Positions 32,739-32,877 of a stretch of 32,877 bases of DNA are shown in pieces. The notes below the pieces were generated by a model that saw nothing but the letters and a program-made list of their open reading frames with translations, was not told the origin of the DNA and searched no databases. Both the position numbers and the translations under genes were made by a program. The stretch comes from an uncultured bacterium (GTDB taxonomy: Bacteria; Verrucomicrobiota; Kiritimatiellia; RFP12; UBA1067): contig CADCGZ010000025.1 of assembly GCA_902801025.1 (NCBI GenBank), positions 1 to 32,877 on the forward strand, written 5' to 3'. Each line of letters opens with the position of its first letter. Position 1 is the first letter of the stretch.

Positions 32739-32877
32739 TCATTCCTTCGCCCGGATGATCGTGAGCGAGGAGGCGGGGAGGCTCGTCTTGAACTCGCGTC
32801 CGCCGGCGAAGGCAACGGACTTCGACTCGGGCCTGCAGCGCACGGGATTCTCCATGTCGTTGACGACCTTGGGATTG
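32739..32877 (-). CDS. C-terminal fragment of a probable GH51 alpha-L-arabinofuranosidase, partial
   Basis: The last 45 codons of a minus-strand gene that enters from the right edge and ends TGA at 32741-32739. The readable part, NPKVVNDMENPVRCRPESK then VAFAGGREFKTSLPASSLTI and IRAKE, has the form of the closing beta-sandwich of GH51 arabinofuranosidases (N-P-x-x-V ... F-x-x-x-L-P-x-x-S-L-T-x-x-x). The catalytic domain is outside the window, so the family call rests on this tail and on the hemicellulase setting; other enzymes with a similar C-terminal beta domain are possible. Confidence 0.5.
   Translation of the reverse strand, partial: NPKVVNDMENPVRCRPESKSVAFAGGREFKTSLPASSLTIIRAKE

Noticed and set aside
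31304..32758. 484-codon plus-strand open frame opposite GH97
   Set aside because: Translation dominated by R, V, L, A and H without any family motif; antisense to a well-supported enzyme.
32742..32759. GGATGAT in the GH51 tail as a sixth operator
   Set aside because: Only one half-site; the other side reads TTCCTTC, and no promoter lies at the expected distance.
1..32877. tRNA, rRNA, insertion sequences, integrase or phage genes
   Set aside because: None recognised on either strand by reading; no transposase motifs or tRNA-like cloverleaf were seen.

Overview
The window reads as chromosomal DNA of a GC-rich Gram-negative bacterium. My best guess is the Verrucomicrobiota/Kiritimatiellota group, from an animal gut or another polysaccharide-rich habitat. 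That guess rests on secreted proteins with autotransporter-type beta-strand repeats, a PVC-type C-terminal domain, a DUF1593 protein, GH5/GH43/GH97 enzymes without any SusC/SusD pair, and family resemblance of the housekeeping proteins. It is inference; no rRNA or other marker gene is present.

Left half (1-15412, all genes on the minus strand) is mostly housekeeping. A gpsA - prepilin peptidase - upp - purine permease unit occupies 1-3525, followed by sppA (3599-4642). A tightly coupled unit runs from 10361 down to 4883: TPR protein, ExbB-like, ExbD-like, small membrane protein, pyrE, ribB, ribA, with several 4-nt stop/start overlaps. An rpiB-glyA fusion, era and a GH3 glucosidase follow from 15412 down to 10418. 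Oddities here are loss of conserved polar membrane residues in both ExbB and ExbD, a broken RibB/RibA junction, a fused RpiB-GlyA, and two different short-period tandem repeats in intergenic DNA.

Right half (15543-32877) is a glycan-degradation locus: GH5, a 923-residue beta-repeat/LamG surface protein, a 1401-residue beta-repeat + GH43 + CBM6 + GH5 protein, DUF1593, a GH43 beta-xylosidase-like enzyme, a divergent GH43-CBM6, a two-component system (NarL/LuxR class), GH97 and the tail of a probable GH51 arabinofuranosidase. The predicted substrates suggest hemicellulose (arabinoxylan or xyloglucan-like).

The strongest undescribed signal is regulatory. Five copies of an 18-bp interrupted palindrome, consensus ATCAYCC-N4-GGRTGAT, lie upstream of six promoters of this locus. 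For the five leaderless genes the centre is exactly 44.5 nt from the A of the ATG; one copy sits exactly midway between two divergent GH43 genes and serves both. None of the housekeeping promoters has it. These look like activator sites of a local regulon; the NarL-type regulator in the locus is a candidate but unproven.

A second general signal is that nine of eleven recognisable promoters put the -10 box 6-8 nt before the ATG, most with an extended TGn, and without Shine-Dalgarno. This predicts leaderless mRNAs. The two promoters with a real leader have a Shine-Dalgarno sequence instead. The 1401-residue protein is also notable: its GH43-CBM6 and GH5 parts are the mature forms of two neighbouring stand-alone enzymes joined end to end.
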